Assembly (NCBI RefSeq): GCF_002291145.1
Contig: NZ_NTGE01000097.1
Coordinates: 1-64,000, forward strand
Length of the DNA: 64,000 bases
Direction: 5' to 3'
DNA from: Streptomyces sp. SA15
Lineage (GTDB): Bacteria; Actinomycetota; Actinomycetes; Streptomycetales; Streptomycetaceae
Position 1 is the first letter of the stretch, and each line of letters opens with the position of its first letter. Position numbers and translations under genes: made by a program. Positions 19,537 through 28,853 of this stretch are shown here, piece after piece. Under the pieces are notes generated by a model. It ran no database searches, had not been told where the DNA came from, and saw nothing but the letters and a program-made list of their open reading frames with translations.

Positions 19537-20145
19537 ATGGCCGGAGAATCCTTGAGCATCGGTGTTTCGCCGGAACCGGGCCTGCGGGCCTCGCATGCGG
19601 ACCGCGACCGGGTCGTGGACGTGCTGCGTATTGCCGCGGGCGACGGCCGGCTGACCGCCGAGGAGCTCGACGAACGTCTGGAGGGCGCGCTGTCCGCGCG
19701 CACGATGGGTGAACTGGCCGCTCTGACGGTGGACCTGCCGTCGGTGGCGGACGGGGGTGCCGTCGAGGCCAAGGACGTCGTCCGGATCGAACAGAAGGGC
19801 GCTTCGGCGCGGCGCGGCGAGGGCTGGGTGGTGCCGCGGCGGATGGAGATCCACTCCGACTGGGGCGAGGTCACGCTGGACTTCACCGAGGCCGTGATCA
19901 CGTACGACACCCTGCGCATCGACCTCGACATGCGCGGCGGCGCCCTGATGTTGGTGACCCGGCCGGGCGTCGTGGTGGACACCGATGCGCTGGTGACGAA
20001 CTACGCCAAGATCAAGACGCGTCGAGCGGCCCTGTCCGATGCCCCTGTCGTGTTGCGTGTCGAGGTCACCGGGGAGCTGAGTTTCGGGCAGGTCCTGGTG
20101 CGTCCGCCGCGGCGCGGGTTCGGCAGGAGGGCGGTGCGTGGCTGA
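19537..20145 (+). CDS. DUF1707 domain protein with a LiaF-like C-terminus
   Basis: 202 aa. The DUF1707 domain lies at about 17-68 (LRASHADRDRVVDVLRIAAG, LTAEELDERLEGALSART). The rest is beta-rich and resembles the cell-wall-stress LiaF-type domain. No signal or membrane helix is visible. Function unknown; a link to envelope stress is inferred from the family. ATG with weak GGGGTGAAG upstream. Confidence 0.8.
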   Translation: MAGESLSIGVSPEPGLRASHADRDRVVDVLRIAAGDGRLTAEELDERLEGALSARTMGELAALTVDLPSVADGGAVEAKDVVRIEQKGASARRGEGWVVPRRMEIHSDWGEVTLDFTEAVITYDTLRIDLDMRGGALMLVTRPGVVVDTDALVTNYAKIKTRRAALSDAPVVLRVEVTGELSFGQVLVRPPRRGFGRRAVRG

Positions 20146-20186
20146 AAGGCTCGCCCCCGGCTCAAGGGCTTGGCGGGGTGCGTCGC

Positions 20187-22139
20187 TCAGCCCGTGTGGA
20201 CGCGCGGGCGGCGGACCCGGTCCGATTCCGCCTCGCGGAGGACCTCTCGGGTGACCGGGGCGACCTCGCCCTGGCCGAAGAGGAAGAAGCGCAGGAAGTT
20301 GGCGAAGGGGTTGCCCTCGGTCCACTCGAAGTAGATGTGCGGGGTGCAGCCGGTCGTGTCGCGGACGTGCAGGAGCAGGGCGGCCAGGGCGTTCGGGATG
20401 GAGGAGGACTCCAGGGTCAGGACGCGGTAGCGGTTGTGCAGGACCTCGCCGCGCACGGTCAGGCCCGCCTCGAACTCGGAGGGGTCGAGGACCGTGACCT
20501 CGACGAAGACGAAGTCCTCCCCGGGGATGTCGTTGTCCTGCCGGATCTGCTCGATCTTGTCGCGGTACTCGGCCTTGTCCCGCTGGTCGGGTTCGTTGGC
20601 GATGAACCGTATCTTGCGGCTGGCCATGTCCCTGACGAAACGTTCCGCCATGTCATCCAGCGTCACGCTGGTCACGCGCAGCTCGAAGGCGCGGGCCAGC
20701 CGGGACAGCAGAGAGAGCAGGATGATGCCGGCGATGAAGCAGGCGCCGATCTTCACGCCGTCGGGGCGCTCGATGACGTTCACCACCGTCGTGTAGAGGA
20801 ACACCGCCGAGATCACCGCGAACGCGATGGTCCAGTTCCGCTGGCCGGCCTTGCGGGCGGCGATGGTCACCGCGATCGCGGCGGAGCTGATCAGCACCAG
20901 GACGCCGGTGGCGTAGGCGCCGCCCTGGGCATCGACGTCAGCGTCGAAGATCCAGGTGACCAGGAAGGCGACGAGGGTGAAGACGATGACCATGGGGCGC
21001 ACGGCGCGGGCCCAGTGCGGGGCCATGCCGTAGCGGGGCAGGTAGCGGGGCATCAGGTTGAGCAGCCCGGCCATCGCGGAGGCGCCGGCGAACCAGAGGA
21101 TGGCGATCGTCGAGATGTCGTAGACCGTGCCGAAGGCGTTGCCGAGATAGTCGTGCGCCAGGTAGGCCAGCGCGCGGCCGTTGGCGTTGCCGCCCGGTTC
21201 GAACTCCTTCTCCGGTATCAGGAGGGTGGTGATGAAGCTGGTGGCGATCAGGAACACGCTCATGATCAGGGCAGCCGCGGTCAGCAGCTTCTTCGTGTCC
21301 CGGATACGGCCGAGCGGTCGCTCCTCCGTGTCGCCCGCGTCGCCCTTGACGTGCGGCATCACGGCGACGCCGGTCTCGAAGCCGGAGAGGCCGAGCGCCA
21401 GCTTGGGGAAGACGATCAGAGCCACGCCGATCATGACGAAGACGTTGCCGTGTTCGGCGGTCAGGGCGCTGGACCAGTCGGTGACGACATGGCCCGCGGT
21501 GACGATGTGCCACAGGCCGACGATCACGACGACGACGTTCAGCATGAGGTAGACGCCCACGAGCGCGACGGCGACGCCGATCGCCTCCAGGAAGCCCTTG
21601 AGGAACACCGCGCCGAGCAGCGCCACGAGGACGAGGGTGATCAGCAGCTTCTGGTCGTGCAGGACGCTGGTCAGATGCGGGTTCTCGACGAGGTGGGTCG
21701 AGGCGTCCGCCGCCGACAGCGTGATGGTGATCAGGAAGTCGGTCGCGGCGAAGCCGAGCAGGGTGAGGACGAACAGCTTGCCCTTCCAGAAGGACAGCAG
21801 CCGTTCCAGCATGGCGATCGAGCCCTCGCCGCGGGGGCTCTCCTCGGCCACGCGCCGGTACACGGGCAGGGCGCCCGCCAGGGTGACGATCACGAGGACG
21901 ATGGTCGCGATGGGTGACAGCAGGCCGGCCGCGAGGGCCGCGATGCCCGGCTGGTAGCCGAGGGTGGAGAAGTAGTCGACGCCGGTCAGACACATGACCC
22001 GCCACCAGGGCTGGCCCTCGTGCGCGGGTTCCGGTGTGGCGTGCGGTCCCTGGTGGCCGCCGCCTTTGCCCATGTCGGACAGGCCCTCCAGCATCCAGGA
22101 GCGCAGGCGACTGGTCTCGGTTTGTTCGGTGGTGGCCAT
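20187..22139 (-). CDS. APC-superfamily permease
   Basis: 650 aa with about 12 membrane helices (residues about 50-480) and a 150-residue cytoplasmic C-terminal domain. The first helix region reads GVDYFSTLGYQPGIAALAAG. It is usually annotated as an amino-acid permease, but the long soluble tail is also found in APC-type potassium transporters (KimA), so the substrate is open. ATG at 22139 with AGGAGC upstream. It is monocistronic and divergent from the sugar-uptake operon. Confidence 0.75.
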   Translation of the reverse strand: MATTEQTETSRLRSWMLEGLSDMGKGGGHQGPHATPEPAHEGQPWWRVMCLTGVDYFSTLGYQPGIAALAAGLLSPIATIVLVIVTLAGALPVYRRVAEESPRGEGSIAMLERLLSFWKGKLFVLTLLGFAATDFLITITLSAADASTHLVENPHLTSVLHDQKLLITLVLVALLGAVFLKGFLEAIGVAVALVGVYLMLNVVVVIVGLWHIVTAGHVVTDWSSALTAEHGNVFVMIGVALIVFPKLALGLSGFETGVAVMPHVKGDAGDTEERPLGRIRDTKKLLTAAALIMSVFLIATSFITTLLIPEKEFEPGGNANGRALAYLAHDYLGNAFGTVYDISTIAILWFAGASAMAGLLNLMPRYLPRYGMAPHWARAVRPMVIVFTLVAFLVTWIFDADVDAQGGAYATGVLVLISSAAIAVTIAARKAGQRNWTIAFAVISAVFLYTTVVNVIERPDGVKIGACFIAGIILLSLLSRLARAFELRVTSVTLDDMAERFVRDMASRKIRFIANEPDQRDKAEYRDKIEQIRQDNDIPGEDFVFVEVTVLDPSEFEAGLTVRGEVLHNRYRVLTLESSSIPNALAALLLHVRDTTGCTPHIYFEWTEGNPFANFLRFFLFGQGEVAPVTREVLREAESDRVRRPRVHTG

Positions 22140-22377
22140 CGGGCGTGCTCCTGGGGTGCGGCTCAGCGTGTGGCTGCGGTCCCCACGCGTACGGCGCGAC
22201 CAGCGTAAGCGGAGAGTGACACTCGGGCCTGTGGATGAAGGGGGTGAGCGCGTCAAGCTTGCGTTAAGACTGGCCGAGGGGTCCGGTTGTTCTCGGCGCA
22301 GCCGGCCTACGTGACTCCGTCGCGTCCAAGGTCCATCGGCGGGTGCAGTGTCGCTTCGTAACGTTCGCCCTGTCAGA

Positions 22378-22388
22378 CGAAAGTTTCG
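22378..22388. promoter_or_regulatory. Operator CGAAAGTTTCG (distal)
   Basis: 11-bp palindrome of the CGAA-n-TTCG class bound by LacI-type xylan regulators (BxlR and relatives) of Streptomyces, 232 bases upstream of the binding-protein start. Confidence 0.65.
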
Positions 22389-22558
22389 CCAACCGCTCGC
22401 GTATGCATCGTCGGGTCCGTGAAGCAGGAACCGTCAAGCCGGGGCTCGCCGGAACAAGTTGGCGACGGACTCCCTCAACATTCCCCGCGTACAAGGGGTT
22501 GCCACCGTTTGGCAGCTGTCTCTAGGGTGCGGCAACAACGAACCTTTCTGGATCAATC

Positions 22559-22571
22559 CCGAAACTTTCGG
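22559..22571. promoter_or_regulatory. Operator CCGAAACTTTCGG (proximal)
   Basis: 13-bp perfect palindrome about an odd centre base, 49 bases upstream of the binding-protein gene, positioned to block its promoter. The LacI regulator encoded at 26978-28027 is the likely ligand. Confidence 0.72.
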
Positions 22572-22619
22572 TCCAGCGGACGGCCGCAGACGCGCCGTCC
22601 CGTACCCAAGGAGCGCAAC

Positions 22620-23912
22620 ATGGGCGACCCGGCACTGTCCCGCCGCGGCTTCCTGGCGGCGTCCGCCGCGGCCGGTCTGAGCATGACGGCATTGAGCGGC
22701 TGCGGCGGCGACTCGGACGGAGGGTCGTCGGGGACGACCACCGTCGAGTGGTGGAACATCTCCACCACCGAGCCCACGAAGGGCGTCTGGGCCGCACTGG
22801 CCAAGAAGTTCGAGGCTCAGAACCCCAAGGTGAAGATAAAGATCGTCCAGCTGGAGAACGACGCCTACAAGTCGAAGATGACAGCGCTGACCGCCTCCGG
22901 GAAGCTGCCGGACATCTTCCACACCTGGGGCGGCGGCGTCCTGAAGCAGCAGGTCGACGCAGGGCTCGTCGAGGACCTCACGGACCGGACGAAGGACTGG
23001 GCCGAGGGGCTGCTGCCGGTCGCGAGGGAGCCGTACCTGCTCGACGACAAGGTGTACGGCATCCCGTTCGACATCGGCATGATCGGCTTCTGGTACAACA
23101 AGGCGCTCTTCCAGCAGGCGGGCGTCAGCACGCCCCCGACCACCTGGAGCGGCTTCCTCGACGCCGTGAACAAGCTGAAGGCCAAGGGCATCACCCCCCT
23201 CGCCCTTGCGGGCAAGGAGAAGTGGCCCGGCATGTACTACTGGGCCTACCTCGCGATGCGCACGGCGGGTGCCGAGGCCCTGCAGAAGGCCAACGACGAC
23301 AAGGACTTCACCGGCGACGACTTCGTCCAGGCCGGACAGCACCTGCAGGAACTCGTCGACCTCCAGCCGTTCCAGAAGGGCTTCCTCGGCGCCGCCTATT
23401 CCACCCCCAACGGCCAGGCCGCCACCGTCGGCAACGGCAAGGCGGCGATGGAACTCATGGGCCAGTGGGCCCCGGTCGTCCAGGCGGACCAGGGCAAGGG
23501 CCTCGGCGACGACCTCGGCTTCTTCCCGTTCCCCGCCGTCGAGGGCGGCAAGGGCGCCATCACCGAGGTGTTCGGCGGGGGCGGCGGGCACGCCCTGCGC
23601 CAGGGCGCTCCGCAGGCGGCCGTCGACTTCCTGAAGTTCTTCGCTTCCGAGGCGACCGACCTGGAACTGGTCAAGAAGACCGGCGTCCTCCCGGTCGTCC
23701 CGGCCGCCGAGAGCGCCCTCACCGACCCCAACCTCCAGGCCGTACAGAAGCAGTTGAAGGGTGCCACCGGCTTCCAGCTCTACCTCGACCAGGCCTACGC
23801 GCCCGCGCTCGGCCAGGAGGTCAACGACAGCGTGGCCGCGCTCATCGCCGGCTCCAAGTCCCCTGAGCAGGTCACCGAGTCGATCAGCAAGACCGCGAAG
23901 GAAGAGCAGTAA
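22620..23912 (+). CDS. Sugar-binding lipoprotein of an ABC transporter (BxlE-like, probably xylo-oligosaccharides)
   Basis: 430 aa. The N-terminus has a twin-arginine motif (RRGFLA, residues 8-13) and a lipobox ending at Cys28 (ALSGC), so it is probably a Tat-exported lipoprotein. The remainder is a family 1 solute-binding fold (TVEWWNIS, DIFHTWGGG). It heads an operon with two permeases and a GH10 xylanase, which points to xylobiose or xylo-oligosaccharide capture. The ATG at 22620 follows AAGGAG. No ATPase is encoded here; a shared MsiK-type ATPase is usual. Confidence 0.87.
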   Translation: MGDPALSRRGFLAASAAAGLSMTALSGCGGDSDGGSSGTTTVEWWNISTTEPTKGVWAALAKKFEAQNPKVKIKIVQLENDAYKSKMTALTASGKLPDIFHTWGGGVLKQQVDAGLVEDLTDRTKDWAEGLLPVAREPYLLDDKVYGIPFDIGMIGFWYNKALFQQAGVSTPPTTWSGFLDAVNKLKAKGITPLALAGKEKWPGMYYWAYLAMRTAGAEALQKANDDKDFTGDDFVQAGQHLQELVDLQPFQKGFLGAAYSTPNGQAATVGNGKAAMELMGQWAPVVQADQGKGLGDDLGFFPFPAVEGGKGAITEVFGGGGGHALRQGAPQAAVDFLKFFASEATDLELVKKTGVLPVVPAAESALTDPNLQAVQKQLKGATGFQLYLDQAYAPALGQEVNDSVAALIAGSKSPEQVTESISKTAKEEQ

Positions 23913-23917
23913 CCGAC

Positions 23918-24925
23918 GTGTCCTCCACGACCCCCACCTTCCTGCCGGACAAACGGACCGGCCCCGACCTCGACACCCCGCCCCCGGCCGCAGGCAGAGC
24001 CCGGGGGCGGGCCCGGCGGCGGATGCTGAACTGGCTCACCGCGGTCGGCTTCCAGCTGCCCGCCCTGGTGCTGTTCGGCGTCCTGGTGCTGCTGCCGATC
24101 CTGTTCGCCCTGTACGCCGCCTTCTTCCGCTGGGGCGGCTTCGGCATGCCCTCCGACTACATCGGCGGCGACAACTTCACCCGGCTCTTCCAGGACGAGG
24201 TCTTCCTGGGCGACCTGTGGCGCTGCCTGGTCCTGGTGCTGCTGTCGCTCGCCCTCCAGCTGCCGTTCGCTCTGGCCATGGCCGTCCTGCTCAACCAGAA
24301 GGTGCGCGGCCGGGCCGTCTACCGGATGCTGTTCTTCGCGCCGTACGTCCTGTCCGAGGCCATCACCGGTGTGCTGTTCAGCATGATCTTCGCCCCGGAC
24401 GACGGCCTCGCCGACCGGATCCTGGGCGGCATCGGCCTGGACGGGCTGGGCGGTGAGTGGTTCGCCGATCCCTCCACCGTGATGGCGACCCTCTTCCTCG
24501 TCATGACCTGGAAGTACTTCGGCTTCCACATGATGCTCTACCTGGCCGGACTCCAGTCCATCCCGGCCGAGTTGACCGAGGCGGCGCTCATCGACGGTGC
24601 CAACGCATGGCAGCGCTTCCGCAATGTCACCCTGCCGCTGCTCGCACCCACCCTGCGCATCAGCGTCTTCCTGTCCGTCATCGGCTCCATCCAGCTCTTC
24701 GACCTGGTGTGGGTGACCACCGCGGGTGGCCCCGACCACCACTCCGAGACGATGGCCGTGACCATGTTCCAGTACGGCTTCAAGCGCTATCAGGTCGGCT
24801 ACGCCAGCGCGATCAGCGTGGTCATGTTCGGCATCAGCCTCGTCTTCGCCCTCGCCTACCAGCGGTTCGTGCTCCGCCGCGACCTCGAAGGGGCCACCAC
24901 GACCATGCGAGGAGGCGGCAAGTGA
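23918..24925 (+). CDS. Sugar ABC transporter permease, MalF type
   Basis: 335 aa with six membrane helices and the ATPase-contact loop EAALIDGANAWQRF (about 220-235). It starts by GTG five bases after the binding-protein stop and overlaps the next permease by 4 bases. It forms the membrane channel with its partner. Confidence 0.9.
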   Translation: MSSTTPTFLPDKRTGPDLDTPPPAAGRARGRARRRMLNWLTAVGFQLPALVLFGVLVLLPILFALYAAFFRWGGFGMPSDYIGGDNFTRLFQDEVFLGDLWRCLVLVLLSLALQLPFALAMAVLLNQKVRGRAVYRMLFFAPYVLSEAITGVLFSMIFAPDDGLADRILGGIGLDGLGGEWFADPSTVMATLFLVMTWKYFGFHMMLYLAGLQSIPAELTEAALIDGANAWQRFRNVTLPLLAPTLRISVFLSVIGSIQLFDLVWVTTAGGPDHHSETMAVTMFQYGFKRYQVGYASAISVVMFGISLVFALAYQRFVLRRDLEGATTTMRGGGK

Positions 24926-25764
24926 CGACCAATTCCCCCAGCGGAAAGCGCGGGAAGACCTTCCCGGTCCACGTCGTCCTCGTCGCCGTCGGCGCCGTGA
25001 TGGCCGTACCGCTGCTCTACGCGGTCTTCTCCGGCTTCAAGTCCACCGATCAGCTCTCCGGCAACCCGATCGGGCTGCCCGACCCGTGGGTGACCTCCAA
25101 CTACACCGACATCCTCGGCTCCGGGTCCTTCTGGCAACTGCTCGGCAGCAGCACGCTGATCGCGGTGGCGACGACCGTCATCGTCGTCGCGGTATCCGCG
25201 CTCGCCGCCTTCTCCTTCGCGCGGTTCGCCTTCCGTGGGCGGGAGTTGCTGTTCACGCTGTTCACGATGGGGCTGATGTTCCCCTTCGCGGTGGCGGCCC
25301 TGCCGCTGTTCCTGCTGCTGCGCTCGATGGACCTGCTGGACAACCCCCTCGGCGTGATCCTCCCGCAGGCCGCCTTCGGACTGCCGATGACGATCATCAT
25401 CCTGCGCGGCTTCTTCCGGCAGATCCCCGGTGAGCTGGAGGAGGCGGCCACGCTCGACGGCTGCGGTCCGTTCGGCTTCTTCTGGCGGGTCCTGCTGCCC
25501 ATGGCGCGGCCCGCGCTCGGCACCGTCTCGGTCCTCGCCGTCGTCACCAGCTGGAACAACTTCTTCCTGCCGCTGCTGGTGTTCACCGATTCCACGTGGT
25601 GGACCATCCCCATCGGCGTCCAGCAGTTCCAGGGCCAGTACTCCGCGGACACCGCCCGCGTCTTCGCCTACCTGGTCCTGGCCATGGTCCCCGCCCTCGC
25701 CTTCTACTCGGTCGCCGAGCGCCAGCTCGTCGGCGGCCTCACCGCCGGCGCCACGAAGGGATGA
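24922..25764 (+). CDS. Sugar ABC transporter permease, MalG type
   Basis: 280 aa with six membrane helices and the EAA loop EEAATLDGCGPFGFFWRVLL. GTG start at 24922 in a GTGA overlap with the previous gene, with GGAGG at about 24910-24915. It is in the operon between the MalF-type permease and the xylanase. Confidence 0.9.
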   Translation: MTTNSPSGKRGKTFPVHVVLVAVGAVMAVPLLYAVFSGFKSTDQLSGNPIGLPDPWVTSNYTDILGSGSFWQLLGSSTLIAVATTVIVVAVSALAAFSFARFAFRGRELLFTLFTMGLMFPFAVAALPLFLLLRSMDLLDNPLGVILPQAAFGLPMTIIILRGFFRQIPGELEEAATLDGCGPFGFFWRVLLPMARPALGTVSVLAVVTSWNNFFLPLLVFTDSTWWTIPIGVQQFQGQYSADTARVFAYLVLAMVPALAFYSVAERQLVGGLTAGATKG

Positions 25765-25820
25765 CCGCGCGCCTGCGGACGTACGGCTCACACCCCCATC
25801 CGACCGTGAGGAGTCGCACC

Positions 25821-26900
25821 ATGCGCACCATCCGTACGACGATCCGCTCCCGCACCCGGCTCAGACTCGCCGGCGCCCTCGCCGCCGTCCTGGTCGCCGC
25901 CGGGGTCGCCACCGGCCCGCCGGCCCAGGCGGGCGAGGAGCACGGCAAGCAGCCCACCCTCGCCGACCTCGCCCAGCGCCACGGCCGCTACTTCGGCAGT
26001 GCCACCGACAACCCCGAGCTCGTCGACGAGCCGTACAAGGCCCTCCTCGGCAGCGAGTTCGACCAGATCACGCCGGGCAACGGCATGAAGTGGTACGCCA
26101 CCGAACCCCAGCAGGGCGTCTTCGACTTCTCCCAGGGCGACGAGATCGTGAACCTCGCCCGGGCCAACCACCAGAAGGTGCGCGGCCACACCCTGGTCTG
26201 GCACAGCCAGCTGCCCGGCTGGCTGACGAGCCGCGCATGGACGGCCCCCGAGCTGAGGGCCGTACTGAAGAAGCACATCCAGGCGGAGGTACGGCACTAC
26301 CGCGGCAAGGTCTTCGCCTGGGACGTCGTCAACGAGGCCTTCAACGAGGACGGCACCTACCGGGAGACCGTCTTCTACAAGACGCTCGGCCCCGGTTACA
26401 TCGCGGACGCGCTGCGCTGGGCCCACCAGGCCGACCCGCGCGTCAAGCTCTACCTGAACGACTACAACATCGAGGCCATCGGCCCGAAGAGCGACGCCTA
26501 CTACAAGCTGGCCAAGGAGCTCAAGGCACAGGGCGTCCCGCTGCACGGCATCGGCCTCCAGGCGCACCTGGCGCTCCAGTACGGCTATCCGACCACGTTG
26601 GAGGACAACCTCCGTCGCTTCTCGCGGCTCGGGCTGGACACCTCGCTCACCGAGGTCGACATCCGTATGTACGTGCCCGCGGACGAGGCCAAGCTGGCCA
26701 CGCAGGCTCAGTGGTACCGCGACCTGACCGAGGCGTGCCTCGCGGTGCGCAGGTGTGTCGGAATCACGCTGTGGGACTACACGGACAAGTACTCCTGGAT
26801 CCCGGCGTTCTTCGAGGGCGAGGGTGCGGCGCTGCCGTGGGACGAGCAACTGGCGCCGAAACCGGCGTACTTCGCGATCAGGGAGGCGCTGAAGAAGTAG
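25821..26900 (+). CDS. Secreted endo-1,4-beta-xylanase, glycoside hydrolase family 10
   Basis: 359 aa. A signal peptide (basic start, hydrophobic core about 15-33, cleavage near AQA-G) precedes a single GH10 barrel. The acid/base is Glu172 in WDVVNEAFNE and the nucleophile Glu278 in LTEVDIRM; the GH10 motif WHSQLPGW is also present. There is no carbohydrate-binding module. The ATG at 25821 follows GTGAGGAG; another ATG at 25761 overlaps the permease stop. It degrades xylan outside the cell to feed the transporter encoded just upstream. Confidence 0.92.
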   Translation: MRTIRTTIRSRTRLRLAGALAAVLVAAGVATGPPAQAGEEHGKQPTLADLAQRHGRYFGSATDNPELVDEPYKALLGSEFDQITPGNGMKWYATEPQQGVFDFSQGDEIVNLARANHQKVRGHTLVWHSQLPGWLTSRAWTAPELRAVLKKHIQAEVRHYRGKVFAWDVVNEAFNEDGTYRETVFYKTLGPGYIADALRWAHQADPRVKLYLNDYNIEAIGPKSDAYYKLAKELKAQGVPLHGIGLQAHLALQYGYPTTLEDNLRRFSRLGLDTSLTEVDIRMYVPADEAKLATQAQWYRDLTEACLAVRRCVGITLWDYTDKYSWIPAFFEGEGAALPWDEQLAPKPAYFAIREALKK

Positions 26901-26937
26901 GGCGCGCAACGCACAGCATGTGACGGCGGAAGGACCC

Positions 26938-26970
26938 GTTCCCGGGCGCCCGAGGGGGGTGCCCGGGAAC
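26938..26970. terminator. Bidirectional terminator between xylanase and lacI
   Basis: 10-bp perfect stem GTTCCCGGGC / GCCCGGGAAC, 38 bases after the xylanase stop and 8 bases from the stop of the converging lacI-type gene. Confidence 0.75.
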
Positions 26971-26977
26971 GCCCGCG

Positions 26978-28027
26978 TCAGGCCTGGGCGACCGGTGCCG
27001 TACTCGCCCGCACCACCAGCTCCGTGCCCAGCTCCACCCGCGGCGAGTCCGGCTGTTCGTCGCGGGCCAGACGCAGCACCGTACGGACGGCCAGCTTGCC
27101 CATGTCGGCGAGCGGCTGGCGGACCGTGGTGAGGGGCGGAGCCGACCAGCGGACTTCCGGAAGGTCGTCGAAACCGACCACGCTCATGTCCTCCGGCACC
27201 CTCAGCCCGCGCCGTCGCAGCGCCTCGATCGCGCCGAGCGCCATCTGGTCGCTGGCCGCGAACACCGCGGTCGGCGGCTCGGGCAGGTCGAGGAGGGCGG
27301 TGCAGCCGGTGAACCCGGACTCGGGGTGGAAGTCGCCGGGCACGACGAGGGAGTCGTCCACCACGAGGCCGGCGCCCTCCAGGGCCGCGCGGTATCCGTC
27401 GAAGCGGGCCCGGGAGCACAGCAGCCGCGGCGGACCGGCGATCAGGCCGATCCTGCGGTGGCCCAGCGACAGCAGGTGTTCGGTGGCCGCCATGCCGCCC
27501 GACCAGTTGGCGGCCCCGACGGTGGGCACGTCGAGGGCGGGGGAGCCGGCGGGGTCGACGACCACCAGGGGGACGCCGAGGATGCGCAACTCCTCGTGCA
27601 GTACGGGCTCCAGTGCCGACGTGACGAGGATGACGCCGTCGGAGGCGCGGGCCCGCAGGTTGCGCAGCCATTCGCGGGCGTCGCCCGTGCGGCCGTGGAT
27701 CGCCGACACCACCGTGCCGACCCCGGCCGCGTGGGCGACCTCCTCGACTCCCCGGATGATCTCCACCGCCCAGGGGCTGTCGAGGTTGTTGAAGACGAGG
27801 TCGAGCAGGGCGGCGCGGGTGCCGGGGGCGGCGGGGCGCTTGCGGTAGCCGTGCCGTTGCAGCAGGTCCTCGACCCGGGCCCGGGTCTGCGGCGAGACGT
27901 CGGACCGGCCGTTGACGACCCGGGACACGGTCGGCACCGAGACCCCGGCCTGCCGGGCGATCTCCGTGATCGTGACCTTGCCCCGGGCCTGCGGCCCGGT
28001 CTCGGCGTCGGCCTCGTGTGCTGCCAC
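26978..28027 (-). CDS. LacI family repressor of the xylo-oligosaccharide operon
   Basis: 349 aa. The N-terminal HTH (ITEIARQAGVSVPTVSRVVN) and hinge are followed by a periplasmic-binding-protein-like sensor (FAASDQMALGAIEALR, VVGFDDLPEVRW). The GTG at 28027 follows GGAGG. It converges on the xylanase operon. A half-matching operator (CGAAACTTcC at 28053-28062) just upstream suggests autoregulation. The inducer is probably xylobiose, inferred from context. Confidence 0.88.
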   Translation of the reverse strand: MAAHEADAETGPQARGKVTITEIARQAGVSVPTVSRVVNGRSDVSPQTRARVEDLLQRHGYRKRPAAPGTRAALLDLVFNNLDSPWAVEIIRGVEEVAHAAGVGTVVSAIHGRTGDAREWLRNLRARASDGVILVTSALEPVLHEELRILGVPLVVVDPAGSPALDVPTVGAANWSGGMAATEHLLSLGHRRIGLIAGPPRLLCSRARFDGYRAALEGAGLVVDDSLVVPGDFHPESGFTGCTALLDLPEPPTAVFAASDQMALGAIEALRRRGLRVPEDMSVVGFDDLPEVRWSAPPLTTVRQPLADMGKLAVRTVLRLARDEQPDSPRVELGTELVVRASTAPVAQA

Positions 28028-28052
28028 TTCCCCACCTCCGTCGACACGCTGT

Positions 28053-28062
28053 CGAAACTTCC
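28053..28062. promoter_or_regulatory. Imperfect operator upstream of lacI
   Basis: CGAAACTTCC differs from the two operators of the transport operon only in its right arm and lies 26 bases upstream of the regulator start, consistent with weak autoregulation. Confidence 0.45.
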
Positions 28063-28238
28063 AGGAGTCTTCCGGAAAGAGGGCGACCGTGGGAAGAGGC
28101 CGCGCCGCGAAGGCACCACACACGGGGGACTACGGGGAGTGACCGACCCCGGACACGCGTCGGGGCCGGTGCGCAGTCGATGGCTGCGAGCCGGCCCCAC
28201 ATGTTCTACGGGCGATCTTGTGGACCGCCCGCTGCCGC

Positions 28239-28436
28239 TCAGGCGGCGGTCATCACCTGGCTCGGGCGGCGCGGGGCGATGACCCGGCCGTCCGGCAGGA
28301 GCTCACCGGTGTCCTCGAAGAGCAGAACGCCGTTGCACAGCAGGCTCCACCCCTGCTCCGGGTGGTGCGCCACGAGTCGGGCGGACTTCCGGTCGGCGGA
28401 TTCGGCTGTCGGACACGGTGGCTGGTGCTGGCACAT
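28239..28436 (-). CDS. DUF5999 family small protein
   Basis: 65 aa, starting MCQHQPPCP and containing HHPEQGWSLLCNGVLLFEDTG, the conserved core of this Streptomyces-specific family. Three cysteines (2, 8 and about 40) could bind metal; function unknown. The ATG at 28436 is chosen because family members begin at this Met, although in-frame codons continue upstream to 28589. Confidence 0.82.
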   Translation of the reverse strand: MCQHQPPCPTAESADRKSARLVAHHPEQGWSLLCNGVLLFEDTGELLPDGRVIAPRRPSQVMTAA

Positions 28437-28853
28437 TGGTGGGATCTTTCGCTCTGTCGTGACGGATGAGATGGCTGTCGTGTCTGTCCCGCGGCTTGAA
28501 ACGTCGTCCATGGCCGCCCCCCGTTGTGATCGGTCGGTCCGAACCCAGTGTTGCCCCACGGGCGTCAATCCGCAGGGATTTAGCAGCACCGCTTCTTCAC
28601 AGTTTGAAGACGCACCACCCGCGCGGACGGTTCATTCCAACTGCACTGTCACTTCGGGTGGTTCGCGGTGGCCGGATGGGGCTAGTCCGGACGGGTCGGA
28701 GGCCTGTTCGGCTCGTACGAGCCGCAAAGCGCTCGTACGAGCGAAATGGCCACCGGGAAACTCCCTATGAGCCTAAGGGCACCCGAAACAGCGGCGTACC
28801 CCGCCACCCTGAATTCGGGAACGGGGTACGCGAATCGTCGCGGTAGGGGAATC
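28437..28853. other. 417-base gene-free region with paired palindromes
   Basis: Promoter side of the DUF5999 gene. The only structure seen is a pair of identical palindromes at 28711-28742. Confidence 0.55.
28711..28742. promoter_or_regulatory. Two identical palindromes GCTCGTACGAGC
   Basis: The 12-bp palindrome GCTCGTACGAGC occurs at 28711-28722 and 28731-28742, separated by 8 bases, so centres are 20 bp (about two helical turns) apart, the geometry of a two-dimer operator. It lies about 275 bases upstream of the DUF5999 start and 110 bases beyond the stop of the next minus-strand gene. The cognate regulator is unknown. Confidence 0.55.

Larger units (their letters stand above)
22140..22619. 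other. 480-base divergent regulatory region
   Basis: Gene-free region between the APC permease and the sugar-uptake operon. The part near the operon has two GAAA-TTTC palindromes (22378-22388 and 22559-22571). I see no further structure. Confidence 0.6.
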
